This document shows, in pieces, positions 25,942 to 36,038 of a stretch of 64,000 nucleotides of DNA. The translations under genes and the position numbers were made by a program. The first letter of the stretch is position 1. Every line of letters starts with the position of its first letter. This DNA is from Trinickia symbiotica (lineage in GTDB: Bacteria > Pseudomonadota > Gammaproteobacteria > Burkholderiales > Burkholderiaceae), in contig NZ_PTIR01000001.1 in the NCBI RefSeq assembly GCF_002934455.1, positions 496,001 to 560,000 of the forward strand, in the 5' to 3' direction. The notes beneath the pieces were generated by a model. It saw only the letters and a program-made list of their open reading frames with translations, was not told the origin of the DNA and did not search any database.

Positions 25942-28119
25942 TTAATGTCCGCCCGTTGCCGACTCGTTGCTGTCCATCTTGATCATGCCGATCGAGCGCA
26001 CTCGCTGCGTCGCCGTCAGTTCCGTATAGCTGAGCACGTGCAGATCGAACCAAGTGTCACGAACCAGTTGACGGAGCGGGCGCCGCAGGTCCTGCGCCGT
26101 CAGGATGACGGGAGCCGAGCGATGCCGGCCGGCCGCAGCCGCGAACGTCCTGGCCTGCATGGACAGCGACTCCAACGTCTCGTGGTCCACGGCAAGGACG
26201 GCGCCCTGCGCCGTTTGCCGCAGCGAAGCGCGCAGCTTGTCCTCCAGATCGCGTTCGAGAAGCACCGCGCAAAGCACGCCGTCCTCGGCGAATTCCTGGC
26301 AGATCTGACCGGAAAGCGCCTGGCGTACATGCTCGGCCAAGATCGGCGATTCCTTTTCCCGCGGAGCCCAACTCACGAGTGTTTCGACGATCTGCTTCAC
26401 GTTGCGCAACGAAACGCGCTCCGATACGAGGAGGCGCAGCACTTCGGCGAAACGAGGCAGCGACAGTGCCTGCGCGAGCTCCTTGGCGGCGGCCGGCATC
26501 TCGCGTTGAAGCCAACCGAACAAGAGCTGCGCCTCATGAACGCCTACGAACTGCGCCGCGTGGCGTTGCAAAAGCTGCGCGAAGAGCCGCGAGAAATATT
26601 CGATGGCGCCGATGCTCTCATTGGCGACGGATTCTCGAGAGGCAAGACGTGCTCGCTCGACCCACACCGCGCCTTCGATGAGCGGGTAGGTCTGGAGCTG
26701 AGCGTGAGCGCGAAGCGATTCGTCGAGGCTCTTTTCCGACACGCAGAGGCAGTCCCACCTTAGCCGCCCGTGCGCCGCGACGACCTCCTGAACGGCGATT
26801 TCGTAGGCATCGCCGTCGAGTCGAGCCACCCCCTCGATCTCGAGCGGGGGCACGGTCAAGCCGTAGCGCATCACGATCTCATTGCGCATGCGGCGCGCCG
26901 CGCGCACCAGCGCAGCAAAACGTTCGTCGCGCAGCGTCGCGGGCGAGACAGAGACGACGATCTGGCGGATCGGGATGATCTCGCGCACATCGTACTCGTC
27001 GGGAATCGGCACTTCTGCACGCCCCAAGCTCGCGGCCGAACCCGCACTCGCCGCCCCGAGCCCCGCGTGAGACGCAGTAGCGACGCGCCGGCGCGCGGCC
27101 GCGTCGCGACGCAGGCGTGCCGCGCCCGCGAGCAACAGCGCCGCCGCGAGTGCAACGAACATAGGCCATGGCATACCTGGCACCACGGCGAACAGAGCGG
27201 CGATGCAGCCCGCGATAACCCAGGCCGCGGGGGCCGCACCAACCTGCTCGACGATTTCGCGGCCCACCGTCCGAGACCGCGCCGCGTCCTCGCCGCCGCG
27301 CGTGATCAACACGGCTGCGGCGATCGAAATCAATAGCGCCGGTATTTGCGCCACGAGCGCGTTGCCGATCGTCAGAATCGCGTAGCGCTGCAAGGCATCG
27401 GAGAGGGCGAGGCCGTTCTGCGCGACACCGATCGCGACGCCGGCGGTCAAATTCACGAAGACGATGACGAATCCCGCGAGCGCATCGCCTTTGACGAACT
27501 TCATCGCGCCATCCATCGCGCCATGCATGCGGCTTTCCCGCGCGAGCTCGCCGCGCAGCTGCTGCGCCGTCTCGGGTCTCGCGAATCCCGCACGCACATC
27601 GGCATCGATCGCCATCTGCCGGCCCGGCATCGAGTCCAGCGAGAAACGCGCAGCGACTTCGGCCACGCGTTCCGCGCCTTTCGTAATGACGAGGAACTGC
27701 ACGACTGCAACGACGAGAAAGACGATCGCGCCGACGACGACGTTGTCGCCCGCAACGAACCAGCCGAAGGTTTCCACGATCGCGCCCGCGTCCGCGGAGA
27801 GCAGGATCGAGCGACTCGTGCTGATCTCGATTCCGAGACGAAAGAGCGTGGTGAACAACAGCACCACTGGAAAGCTCGAGAACGCGACCGCGCTCGGCAG
27901 GTATAGCGCCAGAGCGACCAGCAGCACGGCGGCGGTGACATTGACTGCGATCAGCGCATCGATGACGAGCGTCGGCAATGGCAAGACCATCATGAATATC
28001 ACAAGCGCAACGAGAACGGCGACGACCGCATCGCTGCGCTCGCCGATGCGAGCGAGCCAGCGGCTCGCCGGCTCGAAGACGCGCGCGGCCCATTCGAAGG
28101 CGGGAACGTGCGCCCTCAT
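25942..28119 (-). CDS. sctV: T3SS major export gate protein SctV
   Basis: 725 aa from the ATG at 28119; a GTG at 28146 would add nine residues and overlap the upstream effector gene by 8 bp. FHIPEP family: about eight N-terminal membrane helices, then the signature VAEVAARFSLDSMPGRQMAID (here with R for the usual K), then a large cytoplasmic domain that forms a nonameric ring for substrate docking. It is detached from the R-S-T-U block and transcribed from the opposite strand, behind the effector gene. Confidence 0.94.
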   Translation of the reverse strand: MRAHVPAFEWAARVFEPASRWLARIGERSDAVVAVLVALVIFMMVLPLPTLVIDALIAVNVTAAVLLVALALYLPSAVAFSSFPVVLLFTTLFRLGIEISTSRSILLSADAGAIVETFGWFVAGDNVVVGAIVFLVVAVVQFLVITKGAERVAEVAARFSLDSMPGRQMAIDADVRAGFARPETAQQLRGELARESRMHGAMDGAMKFVKGDALAGFVIVFVNLTAGVAIGVAQNGLALSDALQRYAILTIGNALVAQIPALLISIAAAVLITRGGEDAARSRTVGREIVEQVGAAPAAWVIAGCIAALFAVVPGMPWPMFVALAAALLLAGAARLRRDAAARRRVATASHAGLGAASAGSAASLGRAEVPIPDEYDVREIIPIRQIVVSVSPATLRDERFAALVRAARRMRNEIVMRYGLTVPPLEIEGVARLDGDAYEIAVQEVVAAHGRLRWDCLCVSEKSLDESLRAHAQLQTYPLIEGAVWVERARLASRESVANESIGAIEYFSRLFAQLLQRHAAQFVGVHEAQLLFGWLQREMPAAAKELAQALSLPRFAEVLRLLVSERVSLRNVKQIVETLVSWAPREKESPILAEHVRQALSGQICQEFAEDGVLCAVLLERDLEDKLRASLRQTAQGAVLAVDHETLESLSMQARTFAAAAGRHRSAPVILTAQDLRRPLRQLVRDTWFDLHVLSYTELTATQRVRSIGMIKMDSNESATGGH

Positions 28120-28138
28120 CGTTCGGCGGTGACCGGAA

Positions 28139-31100
28139 TCAGCCACGATTCAGGTATTTGTCTTCGATGGCCGCACTACGCGCAGCCGACGTTTGATAAG
28201 CAGCCAAGCGTGCCTCGGCAGCGCTGTCGCCGGCGGTCGCGAGCGCCGCCGCGAGCTGCCGCGGGTAGTGGAAACCCGCTTCGGCCAGCACCGCATCGGT
28301 CAGATAGACGGCCGCGCCGCGATTCATATACGTCTCGGCGGGCGCCAACCTGTCGAAGCCGCCGATTGCGCGAACCATGTCGTACGTCAGCTTGCGCTCG
28401 AACTCGACGTCTCGTACTCCGAACGAGCTCAAATACCGCATCTCGCCGTCGCGCACATAGATCTCCTTCGCCGCGGCGGACACGGGTTGATGCGACGCTC
28501 CTTGCGCGATCGTATCGGCGGGCACATGGCTGTCGAGCATGATTCGCCAGATCGCTGGCGCGTCCGCCGCCGAATCGATGACCGGCATCCGATCGAACAA
28601 GTGGCGGAACGTGGGACTCTTGTGGTAAAGGCGCCGATAGAAGTCGATCACCGTCTTGGCGTCGGAGGCCGCTACCTCGACCGACGTGCTCGGGTCGGCA
28701 AATAATCCGAAGTTCCGCGCAAACTTCGCTTCGAATTCATCCATTAAGAAAAAGATATCGTCCTCCCCCGCCGCGACGTCGAGCACCGTTTCTCTCGCCC
28801 CGCGCACGGTCACACGCGAAGTGACCGCCACACCCTCGACGAGACTGTCCTCGGGCACCGACCGGGGCTTGCCGTCCAGCAACGGATCGAGATAGCGGTT
28901 CTCCGCATGCGCCGCTTGCATGGCTGCGTCGCGATGGTATTCGATCGTTTCGCGCGGCTCCATGCCGGGCAGCGAGTTCTGCCGACGATACATGACTTGC
29001 TCGGCGAATGCATAGCCGCCCTCGCTGAGGATCTTGTCGGTCAAATAGACGACGGGGCCCCGGTTCAGCATGTCGAGCATGCGCTCGGGATCGCGCGCTT
29101 CGGTCAGCGCATGGATCGTTTCATGCAGATAGATCTGCTCCCGGGACATCGGCCGAAGCCCGCTTGCCGTCATGTATTCCATGGTCTCGAGCGTCTCGTC
29201 CCTCGGCATGTAGATCCGCTTATGTTCGAAGTCGGTATAAGCCTTCGTCGGCGAGCCGAGCGGGCCGACCTCACCGACCCGTACCTCCCATTTTGGGAAG
29301 GGGTTGCGCGTGTTGTTGCTCGCGCGGCCATTCACATCGTCGAAGCGGTTCACGAGTCGTCTGAACGTGGGACTCCTGTCATAGAGTTTGCGGCAAAACG
29401 CTTTGAAGTCGAACGCCGAAGCCTCCGAGCCCGCCGATCGATATTCGAAGTTCGAATCGAAAATTCGGTCGAAGTCGCGCGGCTCCAGACTATTCGCCCT
29501 TTTGACGATATCCTTGACGCTGTTGACCGTCAGTCGCGCTTCGGGATCGGCACCACGAATCGCGGTTGTGTCGCCGATCATGCGCTCGACCGGTTCGTTA
29601 CGCGGCCTCAGCTTGCCCGACAGCGGATCGCGTTCGAGCGGCGCGCGCGTGTGCAGGCGACGGCCCGAGCGCCATCCGACTTCGTAAGAGGCGTCGCCAT
29701 CGCTCGTCACCCGCACGATGCGGTTCTCATGCTCGAGATGAACCACGTCGTAGTCGCGCCATTTGACATGTCGTTCTCCGTTGCGAACACGCTTCGCGAG
29801 GCTTCGATGAACGAGGGGAATGTCGCCGTCCTCGACAGCGATGTCGACCGGATCCGCCGCGGCCTCGACCATGAGCGGATGGGTGGTGACATCCACCATC
29901 GAACCATCGAGTCGCGATACGACATGCCTCATTTTCGGAACGACAGGATGCGTGCGACGCAATGCGGCGGCATCGCCGCCAGCCCCCATGCCCAAGTCGA
30001 ACAGATCGATGCCGAGAAAGAGGACCCCGAACGCCGCACGCGCCGCGTCGTGATGACGCACTCCCTCTTCGATGTTATAGATCGGCCCTGCGACGGGTAC
30101 CATGTTGATCCAGGTCTCCGCCCCCCTCACCCACGCACGGTGCGATTCCGTCTTCGCTTGCAGGCCGCTCGCGATCCGCCGCACCTCCTCACCCAGCGCT
30201 TGCGCGGTAGGGCGCAGGTCTTTCGCCCACAGGTTCTCGCGAGCTCTCGCGACGACCCACGCATCGGTTGCGAGGCCTTCGTTGAACCGCTCTTCGGCAC
30301 GCTGCAGCTCGTCGCGCGGCACGATCTGGACGTCCGCGGCCAGCCTCATCCGCGATCCGACGAGCCCACTCCAGTCGGCCCGATCGAGAAACTCGTCGAT
30401 CCGATCGCCATACGCAGTCTTCGTCAGATTCGGGTTGTCCCCCGCGATGACATAGTTGCGCGACTCGTCGATCTCGTCGTCGGTCAGGCCGTGTCCGCGC
30501 AAGATCTCGGCCGCGGCCTCGTGGCGAGCGAACCGCGGGGCCGCGCCGAACACCGCGAGCAATCGCTCGTTGCCATACGCGATCAGCGCATCCAGGCGCG
30601 ACCGCTGGTCGCTGCCGGGGCTCATCAGTTCGATGCCGTCAGTGCGGGCGAGATGGGCCGCATACAGAAGCCGTGGATGATAGGGATAGGAGCGATCCGC
30701 GGCCCAATCCCGCTCTGCCTGTTGAAACGCCTTCAGCAAGGCCGCAGGGCTCTCGAATCGCACCGGGGACGCCTTGCCGCGATAGCTTTGCAGGCGAAGC
30801 AGCGCCGTGGCGAGCGAATGCTCCGGCGTACCGATCGGGTAAGCGGTGCTTTCGCCCATTTGCGTGAACTTCTTTTCGAGGAGGCGCCGCTTCTCTTCGA
30901 CAGTGAGCGAGGCGAACGCAGGATCGGCCGATATGCTCGGCAGGGCCACCAGCTCATCGAAAGTCTTGTGCCGTGCGTGACGAATCGCGAAGCCGTCGAA
31001 AAACGGCGTCCTCTGCCCGGTCTTTGCGGGAGGTGCGGCGAGCGCGTCCAGCGCGCGCCGCTTCGCATAATCTTCTCGCAGCGCCGCGACGAACTCCGAT

Positions 31101-31639
31101 CGCAACGTGGCAAGCGGAACTGTCGCCGCGGACCCGGCCTCGCCGGCACCGGCGCCTTTTCGCAGCTGATGGTAGAGCACGGCAGCGGTGTCGATGACGC
31201 GCTCGTCTTCAAGCAGCGAAGGATCGAGGCTCAGCTCGAACTCGGGGGAAATCGGTCGATGGTCGTGGTCGGAAACGGCGCGAAGCAGTTGGCTCGGGCT
31301 CTCGGTATAGAGTACCGCCTTTTCGAGATCGACCCATTCGCGCAGCGTCGAGTCGATTGCCTGCCGCTGCAGGGCTTCGCCTCGCGCGCCTGAAGCCGAG
31401 GCGGAGTCGCCAGGCGGGACAGCGACGCGGACCAGTTCCGTCGCGGTCTGGGTCGCGATGGAGCGGCGCAGCCTGTCCGCTATCGCGCGGTCGGCCCATT
31501 GGTGGCGCTCGGGGGGCACGCCGCCCGCATCGGAACGTTCGACGGCGGGCTCGGCCGCAGCCGTTTCCTGATCGACCTTCCCGACATTTGCGTTCGACGC
31601 CAATCCCGACGCGGACGCTCCTGTGATCGCAATGCGCAT
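28139..31639 (-). CDS. large putative T3SS effector with duplicated M91-like (HExxH) domain
   Basis: 1,166 aa from the ATG at 31639, which follows a good AAGGAGAG site. The N-terminus is Ser/Ala-rich and flexible with no Sec signal, as in T3SS substrates. The middle part (about 100-720) is unrecognised, with one mildly hydrophobic stretch near 515-560. The C-terminal third holds two copies of one domain: A about 749-918 and B about 1002-1163. Shared blocks are RKLYDRSPTFRRL / RRLYHKSPTFRHL and NRGPVVYLTDKILSEGGY / NRGAAVYLTDAVLAEAGF. Copy A has YLHETIHALTEA (His839-Glu840-x-x-His843, bases 29111-29125), like the M91 zinc-protease effectors NleD/HopH. Copy B lacks it. Encoded directly before sctV. 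Secretion and protease activity are inferred. Confidence 0.7.
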   Translation of the reverse strand: MRIAITGASASGLASNANVGKVDQETAAAEPAVERSDAGGVPPERHQWADRAIADRLRRSIATQTATELVRVAVPPGDSASASGARGEALQRQAIDSTLREWVDLEKAVLYTESPSQLLRAVSDHDHRPISPEFELSLDPSLLEDERVIDTAAVLYHQLRKGAGAGEAGSAATVPLATLRSEFVAALREDYAKRRALDALAAPPAKTGQRTPFFDGFAIRHARHKTFDELVALPSISADPAFASLTVEEKRRLLEKKFTQMGESTAYPIGTPEHSLATALLRLQSYRGKASPVRFESPAALLKAFQQAERDWAADRSYPYHPRLLYAAHLARTDGIELMSPGSDQRSRLDALIAYGNERLLAVFGAAPRFARHEAAAEILRGHGLTDDEIDESRNYVIAGDNPNLTKTAYGDRIDEFLDRADWSGLVGSRMRLAADVQIVPRDELQRAEERFNEGLATDAWVVARARENLWAKDLRPTAQALGEEVRRIASGLQAKTESHRAWVRGAETWINMVPVAGPIYNIEEGVRHHDAARAAFGVLFLGIDLFDLGMGAGGDAAALRRTHPVVPKMRHVVSRLDGSMVDVTTHPLMVEAAADPVDIAVEDGDIPLVHRSLAKRVRNGERHVKWRDYDVVHLEHENRIVRVTSDGDASYEVGWRSGRRLHTRAPLERDPLSGKLRPRNEPVERMIGDTTAIRGADPEARLTVNSVKDIVKRANSLEPRDFDRIFDSNFEYRSAGSEASAFDFKAFCRKLYDRSPTFRRLVNRFDDVNGRASNNTRNPFPKWEVRVGEVGPLGSPTKAYTDFEHKRIYMPRDETLETMEYMTASGLRPMSREQIYLHETIHALTEARDPERMLDMLNRGPVVYLTDKILSEGGYAFAEQVMYRRQNSLPGMEPRETIEYHRDAAMQAAHAENRYLDPLLDGKPRSVPEDSLVEGVAVTSRVTVRGARETVLDVAAGEDDIFFLMDEFEAKFARNFGLFADPSTSVEVAASDAKTVIDFYRRLYHKSPTFRHLFDRMPVIDSAADAPAIWRIMLDSHVPADTIAQGASHQPVSAAAKEIYVRDGEMRYLSSFGVRDVEFERKLTYDMVRAIGGFDRLAPAETYMNRGAAVYLTDAVLAEAGFHYPRQLAAALATAGDSAAEARLAAYQTSAARSAAIEDKYLNRG

Positions 31640-31793
31640 GACTGACTCTCCTTGTTGACACCCGCCTGGGCGGATCGAAACGGAGCCGCAACAGTGCTTC
31701 AAATCCGTTCGGTCGATGCGAGGCGGATCTCAATTCCGGACGAGATTACGTCGTGAATAACGTGTTCAGGTGCCGCCGAGCTGTCCTCGACGC

Positions 31794-32198
31794 TCAACGC
31801 TTTGCCTCCGAAGGCCGGGCGCCGTCGAGATCGGCGAGCGCCCCGGACAGCGCAGTGGACAGAACTGCAAGAATTGAACGCGCTTGCGGCAAGATGGTTG
31901 GCAGTACGTTGGCATCGCAAAATTTCAATGCGCGCTCCGCGTCGTGCAACACCGCAATCGCCTCCTCGGCGCCACGAAAGAAAGACGCCGTGCCCTTCAT
32001 GCGATGCAACGCGCTAGCCGCGTTTGCGTACGCTCCAGCGGCAAGGTATGCGTCGAAATCGCTCATGGTGTCGTCGAATTCCGCGAGTGCGCGGACGATC
32101 AAGCATCGCAAGTCCGCGCGCTCGTATAGCGGGAGAAGCTCGCACAGATCGAAGCGAATCGCTGCGTGCCCCGCTTGCTCATTTCGGCGTCGCGACAT
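31794..32198 (-). CDS. stand-alone Hpt phosphotransfer protein
   Basis: 134 aa. The Hpt helix bears [12 protein letters not shown] with the phosphorylatable His (HxxKG motif). It overlaps the end of the second hybrid kinase gene by 20 bp and so is co-translated with it. That kinase ends after its receiver domain without an Hpt, so this small protein probably completes the relay from the kinase receiver to the LuxR-type regulator. The start at 32198 is preferred over one 48 bp upstream. Confidence 0.82.
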   Translation of the reverse strand: MSRRRNEQAGHAAIRFDLCELLPLYERADLRCLIVRALAEFDDTMSDFDAYLAAGAYANAASALHRMKGTASFFRGAEEAIAVLHDAERALKFCDANVLPTILPQARSILAVLSTALSGALADLDGARPSEAKR

Positions 32199-35100
32199 CG
32201 TAGTTTGCCTTCTTCCACTTTTCGAACAGGCGGACGAACTTTTCACGCGTGATCGGCTTCGTCAGATATTCATCCATGCCGGCCGCGCGGCATGCGTCCC
32301 GGTCTTCTATCGTTGCATTCGCGCTGATCGCGACGATCGCCGTGCGCGCAACGGCATGGCCCCGGCACCGCTCGCCGGCTTCGCGAGCTCGAATGCGTCG
32401 TGCCAACTCGTAACCGTCCATGCCCGGCATGTGGCAATCGAGGAACAGGAACGTGGGGCGGAGCCGCTCCCACGAGGCGTATCCGGCAATCCCGTCGGAC
32501 GCCTCGCTCGCGGGCACGCCGAGCAAGGCGAGCTGACGCACGATGATGTCGCGGTTCATCTCGTTGTCTTCGACGACAAGCGCCGCACCGACGCCGCGGT
32601 TGCCGCCGCAGCCATACGGCACGCTTGGCAAGCCAATCTCGTCCAAAGCGGCAGGCGGGATCCCTGCGTCGGCGAAATAAGAACGACGCGGATCGACTCG
32701 CTCCATGGCATCGACGAATTCGTCGATGGACCGGACGCGCCGCTCGAGGCGCCCTGGTGCGCTGACGACGATCGCTCCGGCCGGCTCGAGGGCTATGTCC
32801 ACATCATATTCGGCGGACTCGCCGAGCACGCGCACCACGGCCATCTTCGCGAGCATTGCGCGGATCGACGCCGCCATCGCCGGTACCGGCACAGCGACCC
32901 GCGCGCGCATCGGCGAGAGATTCGGCCAACGGCGGACTGTTTCGCCCCACGCCATCGGCAAGCGCACGCCAATGCGCGTGCCGACCCCGACGACGCTCGC
33001 GACGTCGATCGTGCCGCCCATCGCGTCGACGAGCCGCTTGACGATCGAGAGCCCCAGCCCCGTACCGCCATAGCGGCGCGTCGTCGAACTGTCCTGCTGC
33101 GTGAACGGTGTGAAAAGCCGCGATCGATAATGTTCGGCAATGCCCCGCCCAGTGTCGGCCACGACCAGCTCAAGCTGGCTGCGCCCGCGTTCAAGCCGGT
33201 GCCGCAACTCGACTAGCACATGACCGTCGTCCGTAAAGCGGATCGCATTGCTGAGCAGGTTCGTGACGACTTGATTGAGGCGCGCCTCGTCGCCGATCAC
33301 GTATCGGTCGAAATGAGGCATCGCGGCCAGATGGACCGGCAAGCGCTTGCGACCGGCGAGCGGCGCGTGAAGCTCGACCGCCGCGCCGACGAGGCCGAGG
33401 ATGTCGAACGGCAATGCGTCGAGCGAGATCGCACCCTGCTCGAGCTTCAGGTAGTCGAGCGTGTCGTGGATCACGCGCAGCATCAGCCGGCCGGCGCGCT
33501 GCGCGGTCTCGATATGGCGCCGCTGCTGCTCCGAGAGCGTCGTGGTTTCAAGCAAGTCCAGCACGCCGATGACACCGTTCATGGGCGTGCGAATCTCATG
33601 ACTCATCATCGCGACGAATGCCGACTTCGCGCGATCGGCCGTCTCGGCACGCTCGCGCGATGCGATTGCGTCGAGACGCGCGGCGTCGGCCGCATGGCGC
33701 GCCGCCCGCGTGCGCCAATAGGCCATGAGCAGCGTCGAAAGCACCGTGATGACGATAGCCGCGGCGCAAACCGAAAGCAGAATCACCATGCTCTTGTTGT
33801 AGCCGATTTGCAGCGAGACGTGGCGCGAACGGCTCGCGAGTCGCGCCAGCTCACGCGGAGTATGAGACGCCAGATAGCGGTCGATCATGCCGGTCAGCAC
33901 CGTATTGCTCGCGGCCGCGGCGAAGCCGATCCGCTCGACGCCGGCGATGGCGGCGTCGATGCTCAAGCGGCCATATGAGTAGCGGTCGCGCAGATCGTCG
34001 GCCGCGATGGTGTTCACGAGCGCCGCGTCGGCATTGCCGGCAAGCACGGCGCGCAGCGCATCGACGGCGCGCTCCCGCGGGACGATCGCCGCGTCGGCCC
34101 AGGCGTCGCCGGGCACTACTTGCCGCAGACGCCATGCGTTCGCCGCGATGCGACCCGGCGGCGCCGCCGCATCGCCGAATCGGACCAGAGACCACGGAAA
34201 GCTGTCGTACGGTCTAGTCAAAACAAGATCCCGCGGCTCCGTTGCCGCGGAGCCGAGTGGAAACGACGCCGCGAGATCGATCGCCCCTTCGCGCAGCGCG
34301 TCGGCCAACGTTTTTGCATCGCCGATCAGCACCGGCTCGAAGCGGATTTGGGCAATCGGCCCCAGTCCCTTTAGCAGCGCCGCGCCCACCCCCTCCCACT
34401 CGCCTTCTTCGTCGAGAAAGTCGTAAGGGCGGTGAAGCCGCTCCATACCGACACGAACGATGGGGTGAACGCTTGCCCAGGCGCGCTCCTCGTCAGTCAG
34501 AGAAAAGGTCCGCTCGGGCATCGCCGGCATGGAAGACGGTAGCGGCTGCAGTTCGATCTCTCGCCGTTGCGCCGGAGAAAGCCGCGCAAGGCCGCGCGCA
34601 ATGAAGGAAGCCGCGGCAAAGTTCTCTCGATGCGCGATGAAGCAGAGCGGCACGGCGAGCGGCAACGGTATCGATTCGAGCGCGTGAAGACCCCGCGTTT
34701 GAATGATTTCCGCGTTTGCTTCGTGAATGCCGACGAACGCGTCGACGCTCCCGCGCGCCACCATCCGCACGCCGCTTCGTAGATCGTCGGCCTCGACGAT
34801 TTCCGATCCAGGCAACCACGGCTTCACAAAGCGGCCATTTTCCCCCTGCTCTATCGCCACCCGCAGCCCCGCCAGGTCGTCCAATGCGCGAGGCTTCGCA
34901 CGCTCGCGCCTGACGACTGCGCCGGCCCGCGGCAACGCATAAGGGTCGGAGACCCAATAGCGCCTGTCTTCGACCGCAACCGTGCACCGTGCGGGCAAGA
35001 TGTCGATGCGGCCGGCGTCCAATGCAGCCAACGCCGCGCCGATCGAGGCGAAGCGGCGATAGACGAGGATGACGCCGTGGGGATCGGCGATCGCATGCAG

Positions 35101-35364
35101 CGCACTGGCCGCGAAGCCATGACGTATGCCGGAACGGTCGACGTGGTCGAGGACACTTTCATCGCCGGTATAGGTGCCGACGCGCAGGACGTTCGTGAAG
35201 TCAGCGGTCCCGCCTCCGTTGCCGAGTGCGGTCGCTGCCGCCGGATCAGCGGTCACTCGCGCATTGGGGATTTCGGTGCGGGTCGCGCTGATCGCGGTGC
35301 CGGCACCGGCCGTCGCGCCAAGGCTGGCGGCGAAGGCAATCGCGGCTAGAAGGCGTAGCAGCAT
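32179..35364 (-). CDS. BvgS-like hybrid sensor kinase with two periplasmic binding domains
   Basis: 1,061 aa from the ATG at 35364 (a TTG 12 bp upstream overlaps the regulator stop). Order: signal peptide, two solute-binding flytrap domains (about 60-275 and 295-510), membrane helix about 525-548, HisKA with [10 protein letters not shown] (His589), HATPase ([26 protein letters not shown]), then a receiver ([21 protein letters not shown]). There is no PAS and no Hpt; the next gene supplies the Hpt. It senses an unknown small molecule or nicotinate/sulfate-like modulator (BvgS analogy). Cognate to the LuxR-type regulator just upstream. Confidence 0.9.
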   Translation of the reverse strand: MLLRLLAAIAFAASLGATAGAGTAISATRTEIPNARVTADPAAATALGNGGGTADFTNVLRVGTYTGDESVLDHVDRSGIRHGFAASALHAIADPHGVILVYRRFASIGAALAALDAGRIDILPARCTVAVEDRRYWVSDPYALPRAGAVVRRERAKPRALDDLAGLRVAIEQGENGRFVKPWLPGSEIVEADDLRSGVRMVARGSVDAFVGIHEANAEIIQTRGLHALESIPLPLAVPLCFIAHRENFAAASFIARGLARLSPAQRREIELQPLPSSMPAMPERTFSLTDEERAWASVHPIVRVGMERLHRPYDFLDEEGEWEGVGAALLKGLGPIAQIRFEPVLIGDAKTLADALREGAIDLAASFPLGSAATEPRDLVLTRPYDSFPWSLVRFGDAAAPPGRIAANAWRLRQVVPGDAWADAAIVPRERAVDALRAVLAGNADAALVNTIAADDLRDRYSYGRLSIDAAIAGVERIGFAAAASNTVLTGMIDRYLASHTPRELARLASRSRHVSLQIGYNKSMVILLSVCAAAIVITVLSTLLMAYWRTRAARHAADAARLDAIASRERAETADRAKSAFVAMMSHEIRTPMNGVIGVLDLLETTTLSEQQRRHIETAQRAGRLMLRVIHDTLDYLKLEQGAISLDALPFDILGLVGAAVELHAPLAGRKRLPVHLAAMPHFDRYVIGDEARLNQVVTNLLSNAIRFTDDGHVLVELRHRLERGRSQLELVVADTGRGIAEHYRSRLFTPFTQQDSSTTRRYGGTGLGLSIVKRLVDAMGGTIDVASVVGVGTRIGVRLPMAWGETVRRWPNLSPMRARVAVPVPAMAASIRAMLAKMAVVRVLGESAEYDVDIALEPAGAIVVSAPGRLERRVRSIDEFVDAMERVDPRRSYFADAGIPPAALDEIGLPSVPYGCGGNRGVGAALVVEDNEMNRDIIVRQLALLGVPASEASDGIAGYASWERLRPTFLFLDCHMPGMDGYELARRIRAREAGERCRGHAVARTAIVAISANATIEDRDACRAAGMDEYLTKPITREKFVRLFEKWKKANYDVATPK

Positions 35365-35372
35365 CGGTGGAC

Positions 35373-36038
35373 TCAACTGCGAAACTTTTCCCTGAGATAA
35401 AGTGCAAGGCCGAGGTCGTCCGCGACCTGCAGCTTGCGCATCGCGCTTCGCTTGTGCGTGCTGACGGTCTTCTTGCTTCTGCGCAAACGTTGCGCGGTCT
35501 GGGATACCGAGAACCCCTCGGCGATGTAGCGCAGAATCTCGAGTTCCGCCGAGGACAGCGTGTCTTCGCGTGGAATCGGCACGAGGGGTACGACTTCTCC
35601 GTCACGCACGGCGAAGAATTTGCGCGGCCACGCGACCGTATTGCGAATTGCTTCGGCGATCAACGGCAACGGCGTGGCTTTCTCGAGAAATGCATTGGCG
35701 CCGGCGCGATGACAGATACATTCCGCATCGACCGCGCGCGCGGCGGAAAGCACCACGATCGAGAGAGACGGGAAAGCCGTGCGCAGACGCCTGACGAACG
35801 CGGCGCCGTCGACACGATCCTCCGGCAAGTAGTAATCGACGATCGCGACGTCGTATGACTTGCTTGCGAGCTCGGTCATCAGATCCTCGGCCGCAGTGAC
35901 AGTCGCTGTGACATCGAAGTCGGCAAATCCGTGCAGGAAGGTTGCCACGCCCAGGGCGACGATCGGATGATCGTCCAGCATCGCCACGTTGATGCGATGC
36001 TTGGGGCGGGACAACAAAAGGATTTTCCGGGAATTCAT
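35373..36038 (-). CDS. LuxR/NarL-type response regulator, second copy
   Basis: 221 aa. The receiver has AMLDDHP pocket residues and phospho-acceptor Asp68 ([10 protein letters not shown]); the C-terminal GerE domain contains [20 protein letters not shown]. Clearly related to the regulator at the other edge of the island but divergent, so not a recent copy. It is followed by its hybrid kinase and Hpt on the same strand. A motif identical to one upstream of the first regulator lies 105 bp before its start. Confidence 0.9.
   Translation of the reverse strand: MNSRKILLLSRPKHRINVAMLDDHPIVALGVATFLHGFADFDVTATVTAAEDLMTELASKSYDVAIVDYYLPEDRVDGAAFVRRLRTAFPSLSIVVLSAARAVDAECICHRAGANAFLEKATPLPLIAEAIRNTVAWPRKFFAVRDGEVVPLVPIPREDTLSSAELEILRYIAEGFSVSQTAQRLRRSKKTVSTHKRSAMRKLQVADDLGLALYLREKFRS

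Noticed and set aside
28907-31393. 828-codon plus-strand frame opposite the effector gene
   Set aside because: No start site of quality, no domain, His/Arg-rich composition typical of antisense shadows; the reverse-strand frame has the ribosome site, repeats and HExxH motif.
31640-31793. PIP box (TTCG-N16-TTCG) or hrp box before the effector
   Set aside because: Checked both strands by eye; no pair of half-sites at the right spacing.
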